DNA of 48,343 nucleotides from Candidatus Caenarcanales bacterium (GTDB taxonomy: Bacteria > Cyanobacteriota > Vampirovibrionia > LMEP-6097): contig JABSOS010000022.1 of NCBI GenBank assembly GCA_013216135.1, forward strand, positions 1 through 48,343. The letters are read 5' to 3'. Shown here one piece after another: positions 9,053 to 16,553 of the stretch (positions are counted from its first letter, which is position 1; each line of letters starts with the position of its first letter). The translations under genes were made by a program, and so were the position numbers. The notes below the pieces were generated by a model. It was not told the origin of the DNA, ran no database searches, and saw only the letters and a list, made by a program, of their open reading frames with translations.

Positions 9053-9995
9053 CGTTTTCTTCACCCATATCTAAATTACTAAAATCCATATTTTCAAAAT
9101 CAAAGTCAAAGTTTTCAGGATTTACTTCCTCTGCTTTTTGTTGTGGTTTTGATGGAGGAGCAGCTTCAGTTTGAGGTGTTACTTTAGTACTTGGAGCAGC
9201 AGGGGCTTTTGCTTGTACTGGCGCAGCAGTTTCTTCGCCTTTAGCAGCAAGCTTTTCTTCTTTCCTAATACTCTTTAAGTCATTAGCAAGTGTCTCAATC
9301 TGCGAATCAAGCCTGACATCAAGTCTTTCCTTTTTAGATTCTACTATTAAGTCACCTGGGTTTAATTCATGATCAGCGGTGATGGTGAGCATTTCTAAAT
9401 CTGGGAATTCTTGATGAAGTATATCTTTATATTCCTGGAGTGCTCTTGCAGCATCAACTGGCATAGTTAGCAAAATTTCTTGTTTGAAATTGAGTGAGCG
9501 AATAGATTTTTTAACAAGTTCTAACATGTCACTTTTATCAAAACTGAGTTCTTTTACAATAACTTTTTTAGCGATTAGAAAAATGAAATCTAAAACATCC
9601 TCTTCTTCTTCATCTAAAGCTTCTTGTTTCTCTCTTTCAATCGATGAAATGATTTGAGCAGCTTCACCTAAAACATTATGGTATTGATCTTCGACTGCTT
9701 GTCTTGCATCAGCTTCCCCTTTAGCATAGCCTTCATTATAGGCATTGGTTCTGATAGATTCTTCTTCTGCTTGAGCTTTTGCAAGTATTGCTTCAGCTTT
9801 TGCTTCTGCTTCCTCTATAACAGAATTGAAATGTCTTTGTGCTTCAATCTCAGCTTCCTTCATACGATCTTGAAGGATTTGATCTTTAGTAGGTAAGTTT
9901 AAAAACTCCTCCTGGTCAAGACCACCAATAATCATTTTGTTGGAGACGGGTTCAAGCTGATTAGAAAAGATTTTTTTTCTTTTTTCCTCAAACAT
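9042..9995 (-). CDS. fliH: flagellar assembly protein FliH
   Basis: FliH dimers hold FliI and link it to the C-ring. The 317-aa product has the family layout: a long alanine/glutamate/glutamine-rich coiled coil (about 35-100, including EAQRHFNSVIEEAEAKAEAI), then an alpha/beta C-terminal domain (about 120-235; LDFIFLIAKKVIVKEL, and LNPGDLIVES with the typical GD-x-IVES element). An unusual proline/alanine/glutamine-rich, then acidic tail (about 245-317) extends beyond normal FliH (about 230-240 aa). It lies 6 nt after fliF and overlaps fliI. The usual fliG between fliF and fliH is absent. Confidence 0.85.
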   Translation of the reverse strand: MFEEKRKKIFSNQLEPVSNKMIIGGLDQEEFLNLPTKDQILQDRMKEAEIEAQRHFNSVIEEAEAKAEAILAKAQAEEESIRTNAYNEGYAKGEADARQAVEDQYHNVLGEAAQIISSIEREKQEALDEEEEDVLDFIFLIAKKVIVKELSFDKSDMLELVKKSIRSLNFKQEILLTMPVDAARALQEYKDILHQEFPDLEMLTITADHELNPGDLIVESKKERLDVRLDSQIETLANDLKSIRKEEKLAAKGEETAAPVQAKAPAAPSTKVTPQTEAAPPSKPQQKAEEVNPENFDFDFENMDFSNLDMGEENDEN

Positions 9996-10001
9996 CTACT
10001 A

Positions 10002-11678
10002 TTAAACTCCAACTTCATTAATATAGGTTTCTAAACTCTTAGCCACTGCTTTTGGATTTTCATCTATAGTTTTCTGAAGTTCATCTTTCATCTTCGTAAT
10101 AGTTTTATTCCCATCTAGACTAATTTTCTTACTATATGCAAGCTCAGCTTCTTCGATCTTATCGTCAATATCACTAAGGATTGCAACTTCATCTTCATCA
10201 AGTAATCTATCAAGATCTTCAGAGTGATCAGCATTGATTCCTTGTTTCAACATTATAAGTAAGATTACTGTTACTATACCACCGATTAATAATGTTACGA
10301 ATAGAGAGATATATTTCTTCATAATCGCTTTACGTTTCATTTCAGCAGCTTGTTTTTCTCTTTCGATTTCTTCTAAGTCGATATATCTTGAAGAAGAGAA
10401 TTTAATACCAGTGATAATTACTTGGTCACCTCGTTCGGTATCAAGCCCAGAAGCAACTGTTACAGTTTGCCTCAAGACAGCTCTTTCTGAAGGAGAGAGG
10501 TCTTTGTTTACGACAACAGCAACTGAAACTTTTTCAATCATCCCTGTAGCTTTTTTAACTTTTTCTACAGTTCTACTAATTTCATAGTTAACAGTTTTAT
10601 CTTCCTTAACATAGTCTTTTTTAGGACCTATGTCTTTAAGCTCTGATACTTGAACACCGGCAAAATTAGGTATATTACTCTTAGAACCAGGAACTCCCCT
10701 AAGCTTTTCAGTAGAGCTTTTTGCGTATTTTTCAGTGATAACTTTTTCGCTTCGTACTACTGGATCAATTTTGTTTCCCTCAGCGTCAGTTGGTGAAAAT
10801 CTCTCGATGTTCATTTCTGATTCATCGAAATTCAATTCAGCACTTACGTTAACTAAAACATTACCATCACCTAAGATAGGGTTAAGTAGTGCTTGCAAAT
10901 CTTTTTCTAATCTTTTTTCATATTCTCTTTGTCTTTTTTCATTCATTTCAAGACGGTTTGCAAAGAGTGTTTGTTCACTTGTAAACGTTACTAATGACTT
11001 ACCAGTGTTGTCTGTGATTTGTACTTTATCTGGTTCTAAGCCAGGGATCGAACTTGAAACTAAGTGTTGAATACCTTTTACTTGAGCGGCATCTAAATCC
11101 TTACTGTAAGCAGGAGTAATGACAACTGAAGCTGTAGCAGGCTTTTCTTTATTCGCAAAAACACTTTTTTTAGGTAAAACTAAATGAACTCTTGCAGCTT
11201 TAACCGAGTCTAAAGAACTAATCGTTCTAGCAAGCTCACCTTCTAAGGCTCTATGGTATTTTAATTTCTCACCAAAGTCAGTTACTGTAAGGTCTTTTTC
11301 ATCAAAGACTTCAAATCCAACACCACTTCCTTTGGGTAAACCTTTACCGGCTACATCTAATCTAACTCTAGGGATAGAGGTTCCAGCTACTAAAATAGTA
11401 CTACCATCACCAGCAATTTTGAATTTGATATTTTCTTTTTTTAAGTAAGAGCTTATAGCAGCTGCATCTGAAGTATCTAAACCTGAAAATAAGACTGAAT
11501 ATTTAGGTTTGAATACGAAGTAAGAACCGATTCCTGCAACAATTACTACAGCGATGATAATGATGATATTACTTTGCTGTGTAAAAAAGCCACCTTGCTT
11601 TCTGCCACGTTCTTCACCAAATTCATCGAAACCATCGTCGATGATATCACCTTGTTTTTCTTGTAAGTCTTCAGCCAT
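10002..11678 (-). CDS. fliF: flagellar MS-ring protein FliF
   Basis: FliF (558 aa) builds the inner-membrane MS ring that supports the C-ring and export gate. It has two transmembrane helices (about 37-55 and 456-477), periplasmic ring-building motifs (YSVLFSGLDTSDAAAI near 60; GKGLPKGSGVGFEVFD; RALEGELARTI; VKAARVHLVLPK) and a cytoplasmic tail ending in a helix of the type that binds FliG (TIDENPKAVAKSLETYINE). The tail looks intact although no fliG follows. It sits 18 nt after fliE and 6 nt before fliH. Confidence 0.95.
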   Translation of the reverse strand: MAEDLQEKQGDIIDDGFDEFGEERGRKQGGFFTQQSNIIIIIAVVIVAGIGSYFVFKPKYSVLFSGLDTSDAAAISSYLKKENIKFKIAGDGSTILVAGTSIPRVRLDVAGKGLPKGSGVGFEVFDEKDLTVTDFGEKLKYHRALEGELARTISSLDSVKAARVHLVLPKKSVFANKEKPATASVVITPAYSKDLDAAQVKGIQHLVSSSIPGLEPDKVQITDNTGKSLVTFTSEQTLFANRLEMNEKRQREYEKRLEKDLQALLNPILGDGNVLVNVSAELNFDESEMNIERFSPTDAEGNKIDPVVRSEKVITEKYAKSSTEKLRGVPGSKSNIPNFAGVQVSELKDIGPKKDYVKEDKTVNYEISRTVEKVKKATGMIEKVSVAVVVNKDLSPSERAVLRQTVTVASGLDTERGDQVIITGIKFSSSRYIDLEEIEREKQAAEMKRKAIMKKYISLFVTLLIGGIVTVILLIMLKQGINADHSEDLDRLLDEDEVAILSDIDDKIEEAELAYSKKISLDGNKTITKMKDELQKTIDENPKAVAKSLETYINEVGV

Positions 11679-11696
11679 TAATTTTTACCCCTTGAA

Positions 11697-12017
11697 TTAA
11701 ATTTGCACACTATTTATTTCTTTGTATCCTTCTATTACTCTGTTTCTAACTTGGATTGCTAAGTTTGTAGCCATGCTTGCTTTTTCCATAGCAATCATAA
11801 CTTCAGCGGGATCAACAGTTTTACCTGCAATATATCCTTCCATTTCGATTTCAGCTCTAGTGTTAACGTCTTTTAAAGTTTTCATTGCTTTTTCAAGCGT
11901 TTTATCAAATTTTTCATAAACTTTACTTCCATTTTTTTCAAAATGGCTTGGGTTAGCCTTTAATAAAGGAGTTTCTACTGATGTGTCATATAGTTGTATG
12001 TTAGTAATAAAATCCAT
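11697..12017 (-). CDS. fliE: flagellar hook-basal body protein FliE
   Basis: FliE is the small periplasmic adaptor between the MS ring/export gate and the rod. The 106-aa product has the family's C-terminal region (VDPAEVMIAMEKASMATNLAIQVRN at about 67-91, shown here only as a region), with an amphipathic helix and a final YKEI segment. It lies 2 nt after flgC, the standard flgB-flgC-fliE order. Confidence 0.92.
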   Translation of the reverse strand: MDFITNIQLYDTSVETPLLKANPSHFEKNGSKVYEKFDKTLEKAMKTLKDVNTRAEIEMEGYIAGKTVDPAEVMIAMEKASMATNLAIQVRNRVIEGYKEINSVQI

Positions 12018-12019
12018 AA

Positions 12020-12427
12020 TTAAAGCTCCAGCCCTGCTCTAAACATTTCTTTGAATGTTTGAATACTAGTAATATTTGCTTGATATGCAGCTTTAGCTGA
12101 AATCATATCTGTCATTTCCTCTTCTATTGAGATATTCGGGTAATAGACATAACCCTTATCATCTGAGTCAGGGTGACTAGGATCATAAACTACATTTAGA
12201 GCTTCTACGTCATTGATAACTCCGTCAGCTGCTACGCCTTTAATTAAGCCAGTTTGCTCGTCCATGACGGTTTTAAAACTAACTAATTTTCTAATATATG
12301 GTTGAACAATACCATCAGCATTATGAGTAGTGTTCATGTTTGCGATGTTACCTGCGATAACATCCATTCTTAATCTTTCAGCTCTAAGAGCGCTTCCTGC
12401 GATGTCTAAAGTATCGTAGTTATACAT
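12020..12427 (-). CDS. flgC: flagellar proximal rod protein FlgC
   Basis: FlgC (135 aa) is a proximal rod subunit exported by the flagellar type III system. The N-terminal rod/hook motif ALRAERLRMDVIAGNIAN (about 13-30) and the C-terminal helix EEEMTDMISAKAAYQANI (about 101-118) are typical. The segment VVYDPSHPDSDDKGYV is the FlgC signature. It starts 6 nt after flgB and ends 2 nt before fliE. Confidence 0.95.
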   Translation of the reverse strand: MYNYDTLDIAGSALRAERLRMDVIAGNIANMNTTHNADGIVQPYIRKLVSFKTVMDEQTGLIKGVAADGVINDVEALNVVYDPSHPDSDDKGYVYYPNISIEEEMTDMISAKAAYQANITSIQTFKEMFRAGLEL

Positions 12428-12433
12428 TTCCTA

Positions 12434-12853
12434 TTAACCCCTAATAATCGTTTGCATATGCTCAAAAAACTTTTTACCCATGGTTGCGACAGCTTTATAT
12501 TTCATACCTGTCTTACCTAAGTTGAGCATTTCGCGATCCAGATCTACATTATTACCATTGGTAATAAAGTCTCTCTCTGGTTCTTCAATTTCTATTTTCG
12601 CTTCTAAAACACTATTCGCATTCAAAGAAAAATGTTCTTCGTCGGTATTGGTTAACTGAATACCTCCGCCATAACGAAGCTTTCTTTGAATTTTAGCTAA
12701 CTCTTCTTCGAATTTAACTTCTTTCGCTATATAGTTAGGTGTACCTGCATTCGATATGTTTCCTGCAAGTATCTCATGTCTACGCATGAGACCTCGTATA
12801 CCTAGCTGTAAGCTAGAAATTGTTGTGTTTTGTGAAAAAGCATCTGTAAACAT
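12434..12853 (-). CDS. flgB: flagellar proximal rod protein FlgB
   Basis: FlgB (139 aa) is the innermost rod subunit. The N-terminal helix and ASN-type motif (RHEILAGNISNAGTPNYIAK, about 25-44) and the C-terminal VDLDREMLNLGKTGMKY helix are family features. It is the first gene of flgB-flgC-fliE-fliF-fliH-fliI. The 105-nt gap upstream contains a 10-bp palindrome AGATATATCT (12889-12898) and a candidate -10 element, but no clear Shine-Dalgarno site. Confidence 0.93.
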   Translation of the reverse strand: MFTDAFSQNTTISSLQLGIRGLMRRHEILAGNISNAGTPNYIAKEVKFEEELAKIQRKLRYGGGIQLTNTDEEHFSLNANSVLEAKIEIEEPERDFITNGNNVDLDREMLNLGKTGMKYKAVATMGKKFFEHMQTIIRG

Positions 12854-12915
12854 ATATCTCGACCTGATTCATTTATTCACAGGCTGTAGATATATCTCCA
12901 TAGACTAAGTGTATG

Positions 12916-12921
12916 ATTTTA
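12916..12921 (-). promoter_or_regulatory. candidate -10 box of the flagellar operon
   Basis: On the minus strand TAAAAT is preceded 16 nt upstream by TTAAAG. It lies about 60 nt before flgB, after the end of the preceding gene. It does not match the sigma-28 consensus, and the match to the housekeeping consensus is only moderate. Confidence 0.3.
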
Positions 12922-12958
12922 CATAATAACTACTAGACTTTAATAGGATCTTAACTTT

Positions 12959-13546
12959 TTAGTTGTCTTCTACTGGTTTACCATTAGCTAAACGTGGACT
13001 TGAATATGGTTCTGTAGATAATGGTGGTCCACCATAGATATTTCTTATTGCATTTATTGCTCCCCTCATACCTGGAATTTGAAGCACTCTATCATAGTGT
13101 TCCTCATAGTTAGGGGCTATCTCTCCTGAAGTAACTTCACTATTTCCTGTATCTGTATTATTTGCTGTAGGTGTATCTTCATTTAAAATTTCTGAAGCTT
13201 CTTCTCTGAGTTTTCTTGCTTCAGGCATCATTAATATAATTGATTCTTGTTTATTTTGATTTCCTTTAGCATTATCGACTAAAGTTTCTTCAGGTCTATA
13301 TGCACCTTGAGTATCTGTCCATATTTCACTGGGGTCGATATCACCAGGTCCTCCTCTTTCTAAACCTAATTTTGCGACACTACCATTTAGATTTTGAACA
13401 AATGGATCAACTGGTTTATTTGGTATATCAATTTTATTTTCAGTCTTTGTATCAAGACTTACTGGTTCTATTTCAGTACTTAAAGTTTCTTGAGTATTAA
13501 TGCTCGGCTCATATGTATTTGTATTAAGATCTATTCCTAATTCCAT
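12959..13546 (-). CDS. unknown acidic Asn/Thr-rich protein beside the flagellar operon
   Basis: The 195-aa product is not recognised. It is acidic, rich in Asn, Thr, Glu and Pro, probably disordered over the first 60 residues, and has no signal peptide or membrane segment. A more ordered C-terminal part contains YDRVLQIPGMRGAINAIRNIYGG. The start is well supported: AAAGGAGAA lies 5 nt before the ATG, an unusually good Shine-Dalgarno site for this window. It is the first of three similar-looking but not obviously homologous unknown genes upstream of flgB on the same strand. Cytoplasmic-style composition, lack of a signal sequence and position make a flagellar-exported or flagellum-associated protein a reasonable guess. 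Confidence 0.6.
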   Translation of the reverse strand: MELGIDLNTNTYEPSINTQETLSTEIEPVSLDTKTENKIDIPNKPVDPFVQNLNGSVAKLGLERGGPGDIDPSEIWTDTQGAYRPEETLVDNAKGNQNKQESIILMMPEARKLREEASEILNEDTPTANNTDTGNSEVTSGEIAPNYEEHYDRVLQIPGMRGAINAIRNIYGGPPLSTEPYSSPRLANGKPVEDN

Positions 13547-13608
13547 TCTCTTTCTCCTTTGTTTGTTTTCAGCTTATGTTGTTAATGTTCTTTGACTAAT
13601 CTTGTGGT

Positions 13609-13635
13609 GGACCCTGTCGTATTTGCAGGGGTTCC
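13609..13635 (-). terminator. hairpin between two unknown genes
   Basis: CCCTG (13612-13616) pairs with CAGGG (13626-13630), extended by GGA/TCC across a 2-nt bulge. It is the most GC-rich patch in the area and lies about 30 nt beyond the stop of the gene ending at 13666. There is no T-run, so termination is uncertain; a role in mRNA processing or stability is an alternative. Confidence 0.3.
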
Positions 13636-13665
13636 CCCTTTGTGTATATACGAATTCAATCACTT

Positions 13666-14376
13666 TTATCTATAAAGAAGTGAGTGTATAGGCGAGAATA
13701 GGTTATTTGTTGGTCTTGTTTGACCTTCTCTAAGACTTCTGCTTATATATACTTCAATATTGCCGTGTAAGCCTCCCTTGTTGTCTTTGAGTGAGGCTGG
13801 AGGCTTTTGCCCTTCTTCGTTAGATTCTATGAATATATTTAATGCTCGTTGAAGATTGGACTTATCATTTAAAGCCATATCTCCCAAACTGTAGCCAAAT
13901 AATTTATTTAATTGATGAATCTTCCTTAAATCATGGGGGATATTCTGATTTAAGGAATTGTACATATCCCAAATTTTCTTTTTCCCACCTTCAGCTAAAA
14001 GAATTTTCTTAGCCTCAGCTATAGCGTTAGCTTCATTCTCCTCTAGATTAGCTATAAGCCCCTCAGCTTCATCCCTTGCGGCTTCTTCTGATTCTGTTTT
14101 ATCTTTATCTTCTTTAGTTTTAGCGATTTTATTATCAGGTTCTTTTCCAGTGGCTTCTTCACTGTTAGGGAAATTAGTCCAGTCTTTATTTGGGTTAAGC
14201 TCATAATTAGCTCTTAAATCAGAGGTTTCAAAGCGATCGAGGTTGAATCTTTCACTCGTTAATGGATTGACTTTACTAGGGTCTATGTCAGTCTCAATAT
14301 CAGTAAATTCAAAATCGGTGTTAAAACCAGACTTCTCCCATGTTCCAGAGTCAAAGCTACTATTTATAGTTACCAT
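13666..14376 (-). CDS. unknown acidic protein with a central Glu/Ala helix
   Basis: The 236-aa product is not recognised. It starts with a Ser/Asp/Thr-rich disordered-looking segment (about 1-70), continues with a highly charged helical stretch rich in Glu, Ala and Lys (about 75-135), and ends with an Asn/Leu-rich part (KIHQLNKLFGYSLGDMAL). No signal peptide or membrane helix is seen. AAGGAGAAAC precedes the ATG at good spacing, so the start is firm. Its leader contains the 12-nt box shared with the next gene upstream (minus-strand TAATGGCACAAA, 33 nt before the ATG). It is grouped with two other acidic unknowns next to the flagellar operon. Confidence 0.55.
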   Translation of the reverse strand: MVTINSSFDSGTWEKSGFNTDFEFTDIETDIDPSKVNPLTSERFNLDRFETSDLRANYELNPNKDWTNFPNSEEATGKEPDNKIAKTKEDKDKTESEEAARDEAEGLIANLEENEANAIAEAKKILLAEGGKKKIWDMYNSLNQNIPHDLRKIHQLNKLFGYSLGDMALNDKSNLQRALNIFIESNEEGQKPPASLKDNKGGLHGNIEVYISRSLREGQTRPTNNLFSPIHSLLYR

Positions 14377-14409
14377 TTTGTTTCTCCTTACCTCATTTAA
14401 TGGGGATTC

Positions 14410-14421
14410 TTTGTGCCATTA
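14410..14421 (-). promoter_or_regulatory. shared 12-nt leader box, copy 1
   Basis: Minus-strand TAATGGCACAAA occurs 33 nt before the ATG at 14376. The identical 12-mer occurs before the gene starting at 15330. The distances to the starts differ, so it is not part of the ribosome binding site. It could be a promoter element or operator; it resembles the -24 half of a sigma-54 site, but no matching -12 half is present. Confidence 0.35.
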
Positions 14422-14475
14422 TTAAGTTTTGGAGGAATTTTTGTGGAGTGAATAAGTTTTTTATTCTGCACTCTC

Positions 14476-15330
14476 TTAGGTGCTTAGTGGTGCTAAGGTA
14501 TTTCTGTAATCTGCATCAAATTGATTGTATCCATCAAAAATAGGGTTTGCATACTCTGAATATGATGCTTGAATTTGATCTATTACTTTATCTGCAATAT
14601 ATGCTTTTACATTTTGATATGTATTATTCTTCTCTTCTGATTCAAATGTTATTCCATCTATTGTTGATACTATTTGGTTTAATTTTTGATCAGAAGGTTC
14701 GGCTTCATCTAAAGTTACATAATCACCAATTAACTTAGCTACGAAAGGACTGAATTCTTTATTTGCAATATGACCACTGCTATAGCTCTTAAATTTTTCT
14801 TTGAAGGCACCACTAGGATCTTCAATTATTTTATCTATCACTGCCTCTCTTTCCTCTTTTGTATCAATATACGCTGGGTTAAGATCTCCTAAGATATCTT
14901 TAAGTGGCATATTTACTGAATTGATTTCCTCTTCAGCTTTTTGGGTAGAATTATTTGCGACAACTTCTTCGTTCTCATTTGAATTACCTCCTAGTGGATT
15001 ATATTGCATCGCTCTTTGCCAGACATCATGGAAGCCAAAATTTCTTGGACCCTTATTACTTCCTTTATTCTCAGCTGAAGCTATTAATTGTGAATTTTGT
15101 CCCCAGGTTTCATCTACTTTACCTAAAGTTTCAGTGCTACGAAGTTCTCCTGCAAGATTTTGACTTTGTGGTATTTGGTAAAGTTTATTTTCATCAAAGC
15201 TAGGAGGAGTGATTGTTTTATTCTCTTCAATTCCTTTAGTGCTTGCTATCTCTACATCTTCAAATGAGTTAAGCTCGGTAGGCTCAAAACTGTCTACTGT
15301 TCTTATTGTTGGGTTAAATTCTATGTTCAT
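14476..15330 (-). CDS. unknown acidic protein, third of the flagellum-adjacent set
   Basis: The 284-aa product is not recognised. It is acidic and Asn/Glu/Ser-rich; the first 90 residues look disordered (TVDSFEPTELNSFEDVE). The C-terminal half has mixed helices and aromatic residues (GHIANKEFSPFVAKLIGDY; SEYANPIFDGYNQFDADYR). No signal peptide or membrane segment is seen. AAGGAGAAAG precedes the ATG. Its long 5' leader holds a near-perfect 30-bp inverted repeat (15356-15385) and the 12-nt box shared with the gene downstream, suggesting specific regulation. No promoter could be placed with confidence. Confidence 0.55.
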   Translation of the reverse strand: MNIEFNPTIRTVDSFEPTELNSFEDVEIASTKGIEENKTITPPSFDENKLYQIPQSQNLAGELRSTETLGKVDETWGQNSQLIASAENKGSNKGPRNFGFHDVWQRAMQYNPLGGNSNENEEVVANNSTQKAEEEINSVNMPLKDILGDLNPAYIDTKEEREAVIDKIIEDPSGAFKEKFKSYSSGHIANKEFSPFVAKLIGDYVTLDEAEPSDQKLNQIVSTIDGITFESEEKNNTYQNVKAYIADKVIDQIQASYSEYANPIFDGYNQFDADYRNTLAPLST

Positions 15331-15355
15331 TTCTCTTTCTCCTTATTTACACGCT

Positions 15356-15385
15356 GTTAAAAATCACAAATTTTGTGTTTTTAAC
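15356..15385. repeat. near-perfect inverted repeat in a 5' leader
   Basis: GTTAAAAA-T-CACAAA is followed after one base by TTTGTG-TTTTTAAC, giving 14 paired positions with one unpaired T. It begins 26 nt upstream of the ATG at 15330. It may be a dimeric-regulator operator, or an RNA hairpin in the leader just upstream of the ribosome binding site. Confidence 0.5.
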
Positions 15386-15395
15386 TAGATTGAAT

Positions 15396-15407
15396 TTTGT
15401 GCCATTA
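15396..15407 (-). promoter_or_regulatory. shared 12-nt leader box, copy 2
   Basis: This second exact copy of minus-strand TAATGGCACAAA lies 65 nt before the ATG at 15330 and just upstream of the inverted repeat. Confidence 0.35.
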
Positions 15408-15479
15408 AAACTTTTTTATCTAAAGATACGCATCAAGGTCGCGTATAAGACATATGTTTGATAACTATATAAAGTGAAC

Positions 15480-15533
15480 AAAAAAAATAATTGACAATAA
15501 ATTTAAAAATTTTTCAAAAATATTGTCAATTAT
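15480..15533 (-). terminator. intrinsic terminator after folE2
   Basis: Read on the minus strand, ATAATTGACAATA (15533-15521) pairs perfectly over 13 bp with TATTGTCAATTAT (15499-15487) and runs into a tract of eight T. The 21-nt loop is AT-rich and can pair further. It starts 25 nt beyond the folE2 stop. Confidence 0.8.
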
Positions 15534-15558
15534 TAGAGATTTTATATGTATTGAAGAT

Positions 15559-16512
15559 TTATTTATCTTTTGAAGCAAAAGCTACAGCATTATGTGGGTG
15601 TAAACTTTCAATATGTTGAACTTTTACTGTGAAATCAGATAGATAATCTAAAGAAGAACAATAGTTCTTAAATCTTCGAGCTGCATCTTCACTAAACATG
15701 AAATTTGCACCATTTAATCTTGCAAATTCTTGCTCGTCTTCACGTTTTACTGCTGCTTGAACTGGAGTCGATATAGTTTTTTCTAAATTATCGATTAATT
15801 CATATAATTCAGGAATATTTTCAATCCTGTTAAAGTGGGTTAAAGCGATATCAGCATAACTTCTTTGGCTGTGTGGAGTTGCTACTTGACTTTCTTCTTT
15901 ACCTAACCAGTCGTATATATCCTTCATGGAAAGATCTTTATTCGCAAAGGCTTTTACAAACTCTTCTTGAATAAGCTGTCTTGATAAGGCTGCCGAGCAA
16001 GGACAAGTGCTAGAGTAAGCGATTTGAATTTTAGTATCAAATTTCACTTCATTATTCTCATCGATGCTAACCGTAAGAGTTACAGGATAGAATCTCCAAG
16101 CAGAGTTTTCACTTAGTAGTGCATTTCTTTTTAAAGAGTAATCAAATTTGATTTCAGCAAAAGCAGATAAGCTCATATCATTATGAGATTCTTTTAAAGA
16201 TCTAATCAACTTTTCTAAGCTTTCATAAGTCAGTATTTCATTATCCAAGATTTTGTGCGCTTTTAAAAGTAACCTAGACATATGGATTCCCTTTTTATTA
16301 GGAGCGTCTAGACTTACAAATAGATTCGCTGTTGCTGGTAAAGAGATAATAGAATCATCTTCTGACTTTAGTTTAATAACTAACTCTACTTCCTCCATTC
16401 CTACTTTGTCTAAGGAACCTGAAACAAGTGCTTTAGTCTCGATAGCTATATCTGGGAAGCTTTTCTCTTGTTTCTGGTTGTTATCTTCGTTAAGAAGTTT
16501 TTCGGTTTTCAT
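15559..16512 (-). CDS. folE2: GTP cyclohydrolase I type IB (FolE2)
   Basis: FolE2 converts GTP to 7,8-dihydroneopterin triphosphate, the first step of folate (and queuosine) synthesis, and can use metals other than zinc. The 317-aa product carries GIHMSR (75-80), the metal/active-site motif STCPCSAALSRQ (168-179), ATPHSQRSYA (near 212-221) and KREDEQEFARLNGANFMFSEDA near 255-276 (given here as a region). Length is slightly above the usual 260-300 because of a charged N-terminus. It starts about 41 nt after mtnA on the same strand, so it may be co-transcribed, and is followed by a strong terminator. No canonical FolE occurs in the window. Confidence 0.93.
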   Translation of the reverse strand: MKTEKLLNEDNNQKQEKSFPDIAIETKALVSGSLDKVGMEEVELVIKLKSEDDSIISLPATANLFVSLDAPNKKGIHMSRLLLKAHKILDNEILTYESLEKLIRSLKESHNDMSLSAFAEIKFDYSLKRNALLSENSAWRFYPVTLTVSIDENNEVKFDTKIQIAYSSTCPCSAALSRQLIQEEFVKAFANKDLSMKDIYDWLGKEESQVATPHSQRSYADIALTHFNRIENIPELYELIDNLEKTISTPVQAAVKREDEQEFARLNGANFMFSEDAARRFKNYCSSLDYLSDFTVKVQHIESLHPHNAVAFASKDK

Positions 16513-16553
16513 AGTATTAATACCTATTCCTTTTTGATTGTAACATTTCGACT

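Noticed and set aside
14410..15407. Sigma-54 promoters at the TGGCAC boxes
   Set aside because: No GC-containing -12 half (TTGCA-like) occurs at the required spacing in either copy.
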